DNA from: an uncultured Clostridia bacterium
GTDB lineage: Bacteria; Bacillota; Clostridia; Lachnospirales; Bianqueaceae
Assembly: GCA_937892735.1 (NCBI GenBank)
Contig: CALBGL010000011.1
Coordinates: forward strand, 1-13,327
Direction of reading: 5' to 3'
Length of the DNA: 13,327 bases
Both the position numbers and the translations under genes were made by a program. The notes beneath the pieces were generated by a model. It was given only the letters and a program-made list of their open reading frames with translations. It was not told the origin of the DNA and searched no databases. Each line of letters opens with the position of its first letter. Within the stretch, counting starts at the first letter, position 1. This document shows positions 1 through 7,202 of this stretch, piece by piece.

Positions 1-1279
1 ATATGGTGTGATTGACGGGAATCTGGTATACGTGTACAGCCAGGACGCTTCCGTGTTAGGCGGCGCGGTTGGAGAGATGCACGCGGCCAAGATTGTGGCG
101 CTGTACCGGAAGGCGGTAGAGGTGGGGGCGCCAGTGATCGGGATTATCGATTCTCAGGGGCTTCGTCTGCAGGAGTTGACAGATGCACTGGCAGGTTATG
201 GTAAGATTTATGCGGCGCAGGCCCAGGCTTCCGGGGTGATCCCGCAGATTACGGTAGTAGCTGGCACGGCGGCAGGCGGTGCGGCAGTCATTCCGGGTCT
301 TTCTGACTTTACCTTTATGATTGACAAGCAGTCTAAGGTGTTTGTATCCAGTGCGAATGCTATGGAAAAGGGTACGGATTTTGATGCCATCGCGGCTGCT
401 TCTGTTCATGGAGCAAAGACTGGATTGGCGGATTTTGTCTGCGCGGATGAGGCGGAGTGCTTTGCGAAAGTGCGGGCGTTGGTAGATATGCTGCCGGCCA
501 ATAACGGAGAGGATGCTCCGATTTATGAGAATCTGGATGACCTGAACCGGGTTAGCGACGTGCTGAACGCGGTAGTTCCTGAGGATGGCAGTGGTTTTGA
601 TGTGCGAGGAGTTCTGGCCGAGCTGGCCGATGCTTCTCAGTTTTTGGAAGTCAAGGCAGAATATGCCAAGAACATGGTGGTTGGTTTTATGCGTCTGAAT
701 GGCGGTACCGTGGGAGTGGTCGCCAATAATAGCGTGGAAGAGCAGGGTGTTCTAACAGTGGGCGCATGCCGTAAGGCGGCGCAGTTTGTGCGTTTCTGCG
801 ATGCCTTTGAACTGCCGATTCTGACGGTGACCGATACGGTTGGCTTTGTCGCGTCCAAGGATGAGGAAAACGCGGGATTGGCACAGGCGGCGGCCGAACT
901 TACCAGCGCGTTTGCGCAGGCGACAGTGGCTAAGGTCAACCTGATTACAGGTAAGGCGTATGGAAGCGCGGCGATGGTCATGAATTCCAAGGAGACCGGT
1001 GCGGATGTAGTGCTGGCATGGCCCAGCGCGGAAGTGGCTGTGATGAATGCGCAGTCGGCTGCCCGGATTTTGTATGCGGAGGAGCTCAGCCAGGGCGCGG
1101 ACTTGGCGGAGAAGACCGCGGAAGCAGCGGAACTTTCCACACCCTATGCGGCAGCGGCCAGAGGAAGCGTGGATGATATCATCGAACCGGCGCAGACCCG
1201 TAAGCATCTTTTGGTGGCCTTTGGCATGCTGGCAGGCAAGCAGCAGTTGTCTCCGGCAAAGAAGCATGGCGCTCGATAA
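1..1279 (+). CDS. Carboxyltransferase subunit of biotin-dependent decarboxylase/acyl-CoA carboxylase, MmdA/12S type (5' partial)
   Basis: The protein belongs to the acyl-CoA carboxyltransferase family (crotonase fold), which moves CO2 between an acyl-CoA and carboxybiotin. The reading frame is open to the window edge (codons from base 2 read Tyr-Gly before the GTG at 8). The GTG is thus not the true start, and by family length I infer roughly 40-60 N-terminal residues are missing. Visible landmarks are the N-half segment GNLVYVYSQDASVLGG, the Gly/Ala-rich TAAGGAAVIPGL oxyanion-hole stretch near visible residue 90, and the C-half VTDTVGFV and GKAYGSAAMVMNSK segments that form the second crotonase half. 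It is followed at once by OadG-like, biotin carrier, OadB-like and OadA-like genes, which places it in a Na+-translocating decarboxylase or transcarboxylase system. The acyl-CoA substrate (methylmalonyl-, malonyl- or glutaconyl-CoA) cannot be read from sequence; methylmalonyl/propionyl-CoA is a guess from the co-encoded pyruvate-type carboxyltransferase. Confidence 0.9.
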   Translation, partial: YGVIDGNLVYVYSQDASVLGGAVGEMHAAKIVALYRKAVEVGAPVIGIIDSQGLRLQELTDALAGYGKIYAAQAQASGVIPQITVVAGTAAGGAAVIPGLSDFTFMIDKQSKVFVSSANAMEKGTDFDAIAAASVHGAKTGLADFVCADEAECFAKVRALVDMLPANNGEDAPIYENLDDLNRVSDVLNAVVPEDGSGFDVRGVLAELADASQFLEVKAEYAKNMVVGFMRLNGGTVGVVANNSVEEQGVLTVGACRKAAQFVRFCDAFELPILTVTDTVGFVASKDEENAGLAQAAAELTSAFAQATVAKVNLITGKAYGSAAMVMNSKETGADVVLAWPSAEVAVMNAQSAARILYAEELSQGADLAEKTAEAAELSTPYAAAARGSVDDIIEPAQTRKHLLVAFGMLAGKQQLSPAKKHGAR

Positions 1280-1294
1280 TGCGAGGTGGCAGAT

Positions 1295-1645
1295 ATGTTA
1301 AATAGTATCCTGTTTAACACAGGCTCTGATAATTTCATCGAAGGATTGGGAATCGCCGTATCAGGTTTCCTGATTACATTTATCGTTTTACTCCTGATCT
1401 GCTTTGTGCTGTTTCTCTTCGGTAAATTTTTTCATAAGCCAGCAGTGGAAACAAAGACAGAAGAGGTAGAGACGAAAGTGGCTCCGGTTGCCCCTGTAGA
1501 ACAGGTTGTGACAGAGAGTGCGGCAACGGATGATGCGGAGCTTGTAGCTGCGATTACGGCGGCGATAGCTTGCTGTCTGGGAAGAAGTACGGATGGTTTC
1601 GTGGTTCGTTCTTTTAGACGAATCGGAAAAAGACGCGGCAGATGA
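1295..1645 (+). CDS. OadG-family Na+-pump decarboxylase gamma subunit
   Basis: This is a small membrane-anchoring subunit, 116 residues from ATG 1295. I chose this start because the ribosome binding site GAGGTGG (1283-1289) sits five bases before it; an in-frame GTG at 1286 lies inside that site. One strongly hydrophobic segment spans about residues 20-45 (VSGFLITFIVLLLICF). It is followed by a charged and Pro/Val-rich linker and a conserved-looking C-terminal block (ELVAAITAAIA, then STDGFVVRSFRR) ending in basic residues. In oxaloacetate and methylmalonyl-CoA decarboxylases the gamma subunit holds the carboxyltransferase on the beta membrane subunit. It begins 15 bases after the carboxyltransferase stop and precedes the biotin carrier. 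The C-terminal STDGFVVRSFRR block is typical of the short Clostridia form. The gene looks complete. Confidence 0.82.
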   Translation: MLNSILFNTGSDNFIEGLGIAVSGFLITFIVLLLICFVLFLFGKFFHKPAVETKTEEVETKVAPVAPVEQVVTESAATDDAELVAAITAAIACCLGRSTDGFVVRSFRRIGKRRGR

Positions 1646-1680
1646 TGCCGGAACTCACAAAAAATCAGGAGGATATATCA

Positions 1681-2103
1681 ATGTCTAGATTGTTTAACGT
1701 AACCGTAAACGGCACGATGTATGAAGTCGAAGTGGAAGAGGTAGGCGTAGGCACTCCGGTGGCTCCAGTAGCTCCTGTTGCACCTGTGGCTCCTGTCGCA
1801 CAGGCAGCTCCCGCAGCGGCGCCGGCACCGAAGGCAGCGCCCGCACCGAAGGCGGCTCCTGCGGCACCGAAGGCAAGTGGAGCTGCGGGCAGTGTGAAGA
1901 TCACAGCACCTATGCCGGGTAAGATCCTGGATGTAAAGGTGGCAGTCGGCGCTTCTGTGAAGCGCGGCGATGTGGTAGCGATTCTGGAAGCCATGAAGAT
2001 GGAGAATGAGATCGTGGCACCGCAGGATGGAACGATTGCTTCTATCGAAACCAGCAAGGGTGCATCTGTAGAGACCGGCGCCGTTCTGGCGACAATGAAC
2101 TAA
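1681..2103 (+). CDS. Biotin carboxyl carrier protein (1.3S-type) of the decarboxylase complex
   Basis: A 140-residue carrier that shuttles carboxybiotin between carboxyltransferase and membrane pump. Residues 1-22 form a short conserved head (RLFNVTVNGTMYEVEVEE), as in methylmalonyl-CoA and glutaconyl-CoA decarboxylase carriers. Residues 25-68 are an Ala/Pro/Val/Lys linker made of repeated VAP and APKA units. Residues 71-140 are the biotinyl domain, with the motif EAMKMEN placing the biotinylated lysine at Lys106. ATG 1681 was chosen over an in-frame ATG at 1642 because a consensus AGGAGG (1667-1672) sits eight bases before it, and 1642 overlaps the preceding gene and would add an unconserved tail. 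Because the OadA-like protein in this operon has no biotin domain of its own, this carrier probably serves both carboxyltransferases. Confidence 0.93.
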   Translation: MSRLFNVTVNGTMYEVEVEEVGVGTPVAPVAPVAPVAPVAQAAPAAAPAPKAAPAPKAAPAAPKASGAAGSVKITAPMPGKILDVKVAVGASVKRGDVVAILEAMKMENEIVAPQDGTIASIETSKGASVETGAVLATMN

Positions 2104-2104
2104 G

Positions 2105-2130
2105 ACTCTTAGTCCTTAGGACTGGAGAGT
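2105..2130 (+). other. Intergenic hairpin between biotin carrier and oadB
   Basis: A two-part inverted repeat fills most of the 47-base gap. ACTCT (2105-2109) pairs with AGAGT (2126-2130), and AGTCC (2111-2115) pairs with GGACT (2119-2123), around a TTA loop. No T-run follows, so it is not a standard terminator. It could stabilise the upstream mRNA or set the ratio of soluble carrier to membrane pump; that role is inference. Confidence 0.5.
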
Positions 2131-2150
2131 AAGATAGGAGATAAGACAAT

Positions 2151-3416
2151 ATGAACTTAATTGCTATGGATTTTTTATCTGATCTGGGAGAGGTTCTGAC
2201 CCGTTTCGTCACAGAGTCTGGTTTTGCCGCATTCTTTACGGGTGATGGATGGAAGAATCTGATCATGATCGCCGTAGCGTGTGTGTGTCTGTATCTTGCC
2301 ATCGGAAAGAAGTATGAGCCTTTACTTCTTGTACCGATTTCAATAGGTATACTTCTGTCCAACCTGCCTCTGGCGGGGATGATGAATGAAGTGGTTCTGC
2401 AGGAACTGCCGGAGAATGCCACGGTACCGGATCTGTACAATATCATGACACAGTACGCGAATGGAGAAATGGCGCAGTCGAATGGACTGTTGCGGTTCTT
2501 TTATAACTTGAAGGGGATCTTCCCCTCGTTGATCTTCATGGGTGTTGGCGCGATGACGGATTTTGGTCCGCTGATCGCGAATCCCAAGAGCCTGTTGCTT
2601 GGCGCCGCGGCGCAGCTGGGGATCTTCGTGGCTTTCCTGGGCGCGTTGGCCTTGGGTTGGGCTTTCCCGAGTCTAGGATTTGACCTGAATGTAGCGGCCT
2701 CAATCGGTATCATTGGCGGCGCGGATGGCCCGACGGCCATTCTGACAACGACACGATTGGCGCCTGCATATCTGGCGCCTATCGCGGTGGCAGCGTATTC
2801 CTACATGGCGTTGGTGCCGGTCATCCAGCCTCCGATCATGAAGGCGCTGACTACAAAGAAAGAACGTCTGACCCGTATGGATCAGCTTCGTCCTGTTAGT
2901 CAGAAGGAGAAAATTCTGTTTCCTATCGTGGTGACGATTCTGGTTATTCTGATTCTTCCGGATACGGCGCCGCTGATCGGTATGTTGATGTTTGGAAATC
3001 TTCTGAAGGAGTGCCTTGTCACGAGACAGCTGGCGGATACGGCGTCCAATGCGTTGATGTATATTGTTACTATTATGTTGGGTACGGCGGTCGGCGCTTC
3101 TGCACAGGCACAGACGTTCCTGACGCCACAGACGCTGGGTATTCTTCTTCTCGGTGTAATTGCTTTTGCAATCAGTACAGCGGGCGGCGTATTACTGGGT
3201 AAAATCATGTACAGGGCGACAGGCGGCAAGGTAAATCCGCTGATTGGTGCGGCGGGTGTATCTGCGGTTCCCATGGCAGCTCGTGTGGCACAGAAAGTGG
3301 GAAGCGCGGAAGATCCTACCAATTTCCTGCTGATGCATGCGATGGGCCCCAACGTAGCCGGTGTTATCGGGTCGGCAGTAGCCGCGGGTGTATTCCTGAA
3401 ATTTTTAGGCGGTTGA
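2151..3416 (+). CDS. oadB: Na+-translocating decarboxylase beta subunit (OadB/MmdB/GcdB family)
   Basis: A 421-residue polytopic membrane protein that decarboxylates carboxybiotin and exports Na+ across the cytoplasmic membrane. Many hydrophobic segments are evident, for example residues 34-52, 57-72, 147-170 and 258-279. The family signature IIGGADGPTAIL (188-198) contains Asp192, equivalent to the Na+-binding and proton-exchanging Asp203 described for Klebsiella OadB. Near the C-terminus the NPLIGAAGVSAVPMAAR and MGPNVAGVIGSA motifs match the second conserved Na+-site region. A TAGGAG (2135-2140) lies ten bases before ATG 2151. It follows the biotin carrier and precedes the OadA-like subunit by 25 bases. 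The length is normal for the family and all key motifs are intact. Which acyl substrate feeds the pump depends on the partner carboxyltransferase, not on this subunit. Confidence 0.95.
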   Translation: MNLIAMDFLSDLGEVLTRFVTESGFAAFFTGDGWKNLIMIAVACVCLYLAIGKKYEPLLLVPISIGILLSNLPLAGMMNEVVLQELPENATVPDLYNIMTQYANGEMAQSNGLLRFFYNLKGIFPSLIFMGVGAMTDFGPLIANPKSLLLGAAAQLGIFVAFLGALALGWAFPSLGFDLNVAASIGIIGGADGPTAILTTTRLAPAYLAPIAVAAYSYMALVPVIQPPIMKALTTKKERLTRMDQLRPVSQKEKILFPIVVTILVILILPDTAPLIGMLMFGNLLKECLVTRQLADTASNALMYIVTIMLGTAVGASAQAQTFLTPQTLGILLLGVIAFAISTAGGVLLGKIMYRATGGKVNPLIGAAGVSAVPMAARVAQKVGSAEDPTNFLLMHAMGPNVAGVIGSAVAAGVFLKFLGG

Positions 3417-3441
3417 TTTTCGATAGAGGAGGAAATTCGAA

Positions 3442-4854
3442 ATGGCAGATACAGTTAAGAAGCCGGTCAAGATTGTGGACACAGTTCTGCGGGATGGTCC
3501 GCAGTCTCTGATCGCAACACGGATGTCCACTGAACAAATGATGCCCATTGTTTCCAAGATGGATCAGGTGGGATATTATGCGGTGGAGTGCTGGGGAGGC
3601 GCAACCTTTGACGCCTGCCTGCGTTTCATGAAAGAAGATCCATGGGAACGGTTGCGGAAGCTGCGCGACGGCTTTAAACACACGAAGCTGCAGATGCTTC
3701 TGCGTGGTCAGAATATCCTGGGATATCGTCATTATGCGGACGATGTAGTTGAGTTTTTCGTACAGAAGAGCATTGCCAATGGCATCGATATCATTCGTAT
3801 TTTTGATGCCTTGAATGATCTTCGAAATGTAAAGACTGCGGTGAAGGCCACTAAGAAGGAGGGCGGACATGCGCAATTGGCTCTTTGCTATACGCTGAGC
3901 GACGTGCATACCATGGAGTATTGGGTAGATATCGCAAAGAGAATTGAGGATATGGGAGCAGATTCCATCTGTATCAAGGATATGGCGGGTCTTCTGGTTC
4001 CTTATCAGGCAGAAGAGCTGGTGCATAATCTGAAGGAAGCAGTTAGCCTTCCGATTGATCTGCATACCCATTATACCTCGGGGGTTGCTTCTATGACGTT
4101 GTTGAAGGCGATTGAGGCGGGATGCGACATCATTGATACAGCGATCTCCCCGTTTGCGATGGGAACCAGCCAGCCGGCGACAGAGGTTATGGTGGAGACT
4201 CTGAAGGGTACGCCTTATGATACAGGGTTGGATAATAATTTGCTTTCTGAAATCGCGGATTACTTCCGCCCGATTCGAGAGGAGGCGCTGAAGAGTGGCC
4301 TGATGAGCACCAAGGTGTTGGGCGTAGATATTCAGGCTCTGCTCTATCAGGTACCTGGAGGCATGCTGTCCAATCTGATTTCTCAGCTGAAGACATTGGG
4401 AGCAGAAGACAAGTATACCGATGTTTTGAAAGAGATCCCCAGGGTGCGAGCGGACTTTGGTTATCCTCCGCTGGTTACGCCTTCCAGCCAGATTGTGGGT
4501 ACCCAGGCGGTATTCAATGTGGTTATGGGGGAACGGTATAAGAATGTGACTAAGGAGTCCAAGGCCGTGGTTCGTGGCGAGTATGGACAGACACCAGCGC
4601 CGATTTCTGACGAGATTCGCAAGAAGATCATTGGAGATGAGAAGCCGATTACCTGTCGGCCGGCGGATCTTCTGAAGCCTGAGCTTGGAAAGATTGAAGA
4701 AGAAATGAAGCAGTGGAAGCAGCAGGACGAGGATATTCTCTCCTATGCCCTGTTCCCGCAAGTTGCGGAAGAGTTCTTTAAGTATCGCGAAGCTCAGCAG
4801 AAGAAGGTAGATCCTGCGTTGGTAGATACGGAGAATAAGACGTATCCCGTGTGA
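3442..4854 (+). CDS. oadA: Oxaloacetate decarboxylase alpha / pyruvate carboxylase B-type carboxyltransferase (5S type, no biotin domain)
   Basis: A 470-residue HMGL-like TIM-barrel carboxyltransferase plus the conserved PYC_OADA domain (about residues 300-460). It transfers CO2 between oxaloacetate/pyruvate and carboxybiotin. Expected active-site residues can be placed: Arg17-Asp18 and Gln21 in the N-terminal motif, the CIKDMAG lysine (Lys179, carbamylated in relatives), and the metal-binding pair His208/His210 in DLHTHYTSG. The usual motif reads RDAHQSL, but here it is RDGPQSL, an unusual Ala-His to Gly-Pro change beside the metal Asp. The protein ends after the PYC_OADA domain, so it needs the separate carrier at 1681, as transcarboxylase 5S does. 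AGAGGAGG (3425-3432) precedes ATG 3442. It is the last gene of the operon, with a terminator 16 bases after the stop. Confidence 0.93.
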   Translation: MADTVKKPVKIVDTVLRDGPQSLIATRMSTEQMMPIVSKMDQVGYYAVECWGGATFDACLRFMKEDPWERLRKLRDGFKHTKLQMLLRGQNILGYRHYADDVVEFFVQKSIANGIDIIRIFDALNDLRNVKTAVKATKKEGGHAQLALCYTLSDVHTMEYWVDIAKRIEDMGADSICIKDMAGLLVPYQAEELVHNLKEAVSLPIDLHTHYTSGVASMTLLKAIEAGCDIIDTAISPFAMGTSQPATEVMVETLKGTPYDTGLDNNLLSEIADYFRPIREEALKSGLMSTKVLGVDIQALLYQVPGGMLSNLISQLKTLGAEDKYTDVLKEIPRVRADFGYPPLVTPSSQIVGTQAVFNVVMGERYKNVTKESKAVVRGEYGQTPAPISDEIRKKIIGDEKPITCRPADLLKPELGKIEEEMKQWKQQDEDILSYALFPQVAEEFFKYREAQQKKVDPALVDTENKTYPV

Positions 4855-4870
4855 TGCAGATGAGAAGAGA

Positions 4871-4910
4871 GCGTATTTGGAGAGAAGTTCTCCAGATACG
4901 CTTTTTCTTT
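4871..4910 (+). terminator. Rho-independent terminator of the decarboxylase operon
   Basis: GCGTATTTGGAGA (4871-4883) pairs over 13 positions with TCTCCAGATACGC (4889-4901) around a five-base loop, with one G-T wobble. The run TTTTTCTTTT follows immediately. It lies just after the oadA-like stop and before the promoter of the next unit, so it separates the two. Confidence 0.93.
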
Positions 4911-4958
4911 TGGAAAGTTGGGGAATGTATACAAATGATGAATTTTTCAATTATTGGC

Positions 4959-4987
4959 TTGCAAAAGTCTGAAAATAGAAGTATAAT
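4959..4987 (+). promoter_or_regulatory. Sigma-A promoter for the rpiR-flavoprotein-cmk-ispH/S1 unit
   Basis: The -35 box TTGCAA (4959-4964) and a perfect -10 TATAAT (4982-4987) are separated by exactly 17 bases, which predicts a transcript start near 4994 and a leader of about 47 bases. It sits between the upstream terminator and the RpiR-type gene. No other comparably good promoter is visible before that gene. Confidence 0.85.
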
Positions 4988-5012
4988 AAAGATCCTGGAG
5001 TTTATTTCAGGA
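4969..5012. promoter_or_regulatory. Candidate RpiR-type operator around the -10 box
   Basis: CTGAAAATA (4969-4977) and TATTTCAG (5003-5010) form an imperfect inverted pair flanking the -10 and start site. A second dyad, TCCTG (4993-4997) and CAGGA (5008-5012), overlaps it. Several RpiR regulators are known to use TGAAA/TTTCA half-sites. Autoregulation by the adjacent gene is therefore plausible, but it is inferred. Confidence 0.4.
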
Positions 5013-5040
5013 AGTATATAGTAAGAGGATGGAAAGAATC

Positions 5041-5940
5041 ATGAAGCGTTCAGAGGATGTGCTGACCCGGATACAGGATCAATATCCGAAGCTCAGCAAG
5101 GGGCAGAAGCTTTTGGCGGGATATATCCGGGAACATTATGACAAGGCAGTATACTTGACGGCTTCGAAGCTGGGGGCTATTGTAGGTGTATCCGAGTCTA
5201 CGGTGGTGCGATTCGCGTTAGAATTGGGGTATGAAGGGTATCCCAGCATGCAGCGGGCTTTGGAGGAGTTAGTTAAGAATAAGCTGACGGCGATCCAGAG
5301 AATGGAGGTATCCCAGGGGAGAGTAGATCCAGATCGAATTCTGAGTTCTGTGCTGCAGATGGATATGGAGAATATCAAGCTGACACTGGAGCAGGTGAAT
5401 GAAGATGCGTTCCGTAAGGCAACACAAGCCATTTTGCGGGCAAGAAAGATTTACATTCTAGGAGTGCGCAGCTGCTCGGTTCTGGCGAATTTTCTGAGCT
5501 TTTATCTGAATCTGATTTTTGAAAATGTACATCAGGTCATGACAAACAGCGCGAGTGAAACTTTCGAGCAGATGCTGCAACTTTCTAGTCAGGATGTGGT
5601 GATCTGTATCAGTTTTCCCAGGTATTCGAAAAGGACAGTTCGGGCAGCAGAATTTGCCAAATCGCGGGAGGCTGCGGTAGTGTCCATCACGGACAGCGAT
5701 ATGTCACCGCTTGTCAGTGTTTCTGATTATGTGTTGATGGCGCAAAGCGATATGGTATCGTTTGTCGATTCGCTGGTGGCGCCTTTGAGTCTGATCAATG
5801 CGTTGATTTTAGCCCTTTCATCCGCCAGAAGGGATGAGATCGCCAAATCTCTGGAGACTCTGGAACAAATCTGGAAAGAATACGACGTATACGATGGAAA
5901 TACGCAGGAGGGAGCCGTATATGGCGCGCCCCTTCCATAA
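5041..5940 (+). CDS. RpiR/MurR family transcriptional regulator with SIS domain
   Basis: A 299-residue DNA-binding regulator of the kind that senses phosphosugars. Residues about 1-77 are the HTH_6 domain, including LTASKLGAIVGVSESTVVRF as the helix-turn-helix and the typical GYEGYPSMQ segment after it. Residues about 125-255 are the SIS domain, with YILGVRSCSVLA as the phosphosugar-binding loop and DVVICISFPRYSKRT as the second conserved segment. I prefer ATG 5041, preceded by GAGGA at 5025-5029. An in-frame ATG at 5029 overlaps that same site and would add four residues. The ligand cannot be told. Its 3' end overlaps the next gene by 20 bases, so the two are translated together. It is read from the promoter at 4959 and may repress itself through the dyads there. 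Confidence 0.9.
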   Translation: MKRSEDVLTRIQDQYPKLSKGQKLLAGYIREHYDKAVYLTASKLGAIVGVSESTVVRFALELGYEGYPSMQRALEELVKNKLTAIQRMEVSQGRVDPDRILSSVLQMDMENIKLTLEQVNEDAFRKATQAILRARKIYILGVRSCSVLANFLSFYLNLIFENVHQVMTNSASETFEQMLQLSSQDVVICISFPRYSKRTVRAAEFAKSREAAVVSITDSDMSPLVSVSDYVLMAQSDMVSFVDSLVAPLSLINALILALSSARRDEIAKSLETLEQIWKEYDVYDGNTQEGAVYGAPLP

Positions 5941-7201
5941 TCCGGTGATCATCCTGGGAGCGGGCGCGGCAGGAATGTTAGCGGCGGCGGCAGCGGCGGC
6001 GGATGGCGCCAATGTGCTGCTTTTAGAGAAAAACAGTCGTCCGGGTCGGAAGATCGGTATCACGGGCAAGGGACGATGCAATGTGACTAATGCGGCGGCG
6101 CCACAGGAGTTTATGGAGAATATCATTTCGAATCCCAGGTTTCTATACTCCGCGTTTCATGGTTTTTCCAATCATGATTTGATGGATCTATTGGAAGAAC
6201 AGGGGGTTCCCTTGAAGGTAGAGCGGGGAGAAAGAGTATTTCCTGTATCGGATAAGGCGCGCGATGTGGTGGACGCGTTGGTGGGGCTGCTGCGGCATTC
6301 TCGTATTCGGCTTCGTACCGGAGTCGCTGTGCGAGAGGTTGTTCCAGTGGAGGGAAGATGGCTGGTAAAGACGGCCGAGGAAAACTTCTGGGGACAGTGT
6401 GTGATCATAGCCACAGGGGGAGCCAGCTATTCGGCAACAGGGTCTACGGGGGATGGATATCTGATGGCGAAGGCTTTAGGTCACACGGTGCGTCCGCTGC
6501 GGCCGGGTCTCGTTCCTTTTGTGAGTGATACCCCCTGGGTCAGAGATCTTAAAGGGCTATCCCTGAAAAACGTGGAGATTCGTATCACGACGCGGGAAGG
6601 AGAGGAGATCACCCGAGGATTCGGAGAGATGCTTTTCACGCATTTTGGTGTGAGTGGACCGATTATCCTGAGTGCTTCCAGCCGGGTACAGTACGCGTTG
6701 GAAAAAAAGAAAAGATCCTGGAAGGACGCGGGTTTTACCCTGCATCTGAATCTGAAACCGGCCCTGAGTCAAGAGCAGCTGGATCAGCGGCTGTTGCGGG
6801 ATTTCGGACAGTATCGGGATCGAACCATGGAACATGCGATGAAAGACCTTTTGCCTAGACGTTTGATTGCAGTGGTACTTGCGGAAAGCGGCATTGCTGC
6901 GGATCTGCGGGCCCAGAACCTGAGCCGAGTACAGCGTCAATGTTTAGGGGATAAGCTCCGTGATTTGTCCATACCGATCACGGGAACAAGGCCATTAGAA
7001 GAGGCCATTATCACGATGGGCGGTGTAGATACCACCCAGGTGAATCCAAAAACCATGGAGTCGAAAATACATCCAGGGCTGTATTTTGCGGGAGAGGTTC
7101 TGGACGTGGACGCCTTGACGGGAGGATTTAATCTGCAGATCGCGTTTTCTACAGGCGTGGCGGCAGGTAAGGCGGCGGCTCAAACAGGAAGGTGGGAGTA
7201 G
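5921..7201 (+). CDS. NAD(P)/FAD-dependent oxidoreductase, HI0933/YhiN/BaiN family
   Basis: A 426-residue flavoprotein. The N-terminal Rossmann motif IILGAGAAGMLAA (about residues 10-22) binds FAD, followed by an Ala tract and LLLEKN, the acidic end of the second strand. The family-specific RKIGITGKGRCNVTN segment lies near 43-57, IIATGGASYSATGSTGDGY near 166-184, and the C-terminal FAD-contacting block YFAGEVLDVDALTGGFNLQ near residues 388-406. ATG 5921 is chosen because AGGAGGGAG (5906-5914) lies just before it; the open frame further upstream is only overlap with the regulator. The family includes BaiN, described for bile-acid reduction, but many members are housekeeping genes of unknown substrate. 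Its place beside cmk and ispH/S1 is usual in Lachnospiraceae and does not by itself indicate bile-acid metabolism. Confidence 0.9.
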   Translation: MARPFHNPVIILGAGAAGMLAAAAAAADGANVLLLEKNSRPGRKIGITGKGRCNVTNAAAPQEFMENIISNPRFLYSAFHGFSNHDLMDLLEEQGVPLKVERGERVFPVSDKARDVVDALVGLLRHSRIRLRTGVAVREVVPVEGRWLVKTAEENFWGQCVIIATGGASYSATGSTGDGYLMAKALGHTVRPLRPGLVPFVSDTPWVRDLKGLSLKNVEIRITTREGEEITRGFGEMLFTHFGVSGPIILSASSRVQYALEKKKRSWKDAGFTLHLNLKPALSQEQLDQRLLRDFGQYRDRTMEHAMKDLLPRRLIAVVLAESGIAADLRAQNLSRVQRQCLGDKLRDLSIPITGTRPLEEAIITMGGVDTTQVNPKTMESKIHPGLYFAGEVLDVDALTGGFNLQIAFSTGVAAGKAAAQTGRWE

Positions 7202-7202
7202 A

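Noticed and set aside
1642..1680. Earlier in-frame ATG for the biotin carrier
   Set aside because: It overlaps the gamma-subunit stop, has no ribosome binding site, and a consensus AGGAGG serves ATG 1681.
1741..1870. Tandem-looking repeat of GCTCC/GCACC units
   Set aside because: It encodes the Ala/Pro/Val linker of the biotin carrier; a protein-level feature, not a separate DNA element.
3364..4950. 528-codon open frame on the minus strand opposite the oadA-like gene
   Set aside because: It lies wholly antisense to a gene with clear active-site motifs, has no recognisable domain, crosses the terminator at 4871, and reflects codon bias of the real gene.
5978..6003. GCGGCGGCGGCAGCGG repeat
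   Set aside because: It encodes the Ala-rich helix after the FAD-binding loop of the flavoprotein, common in such Rossmann folds.
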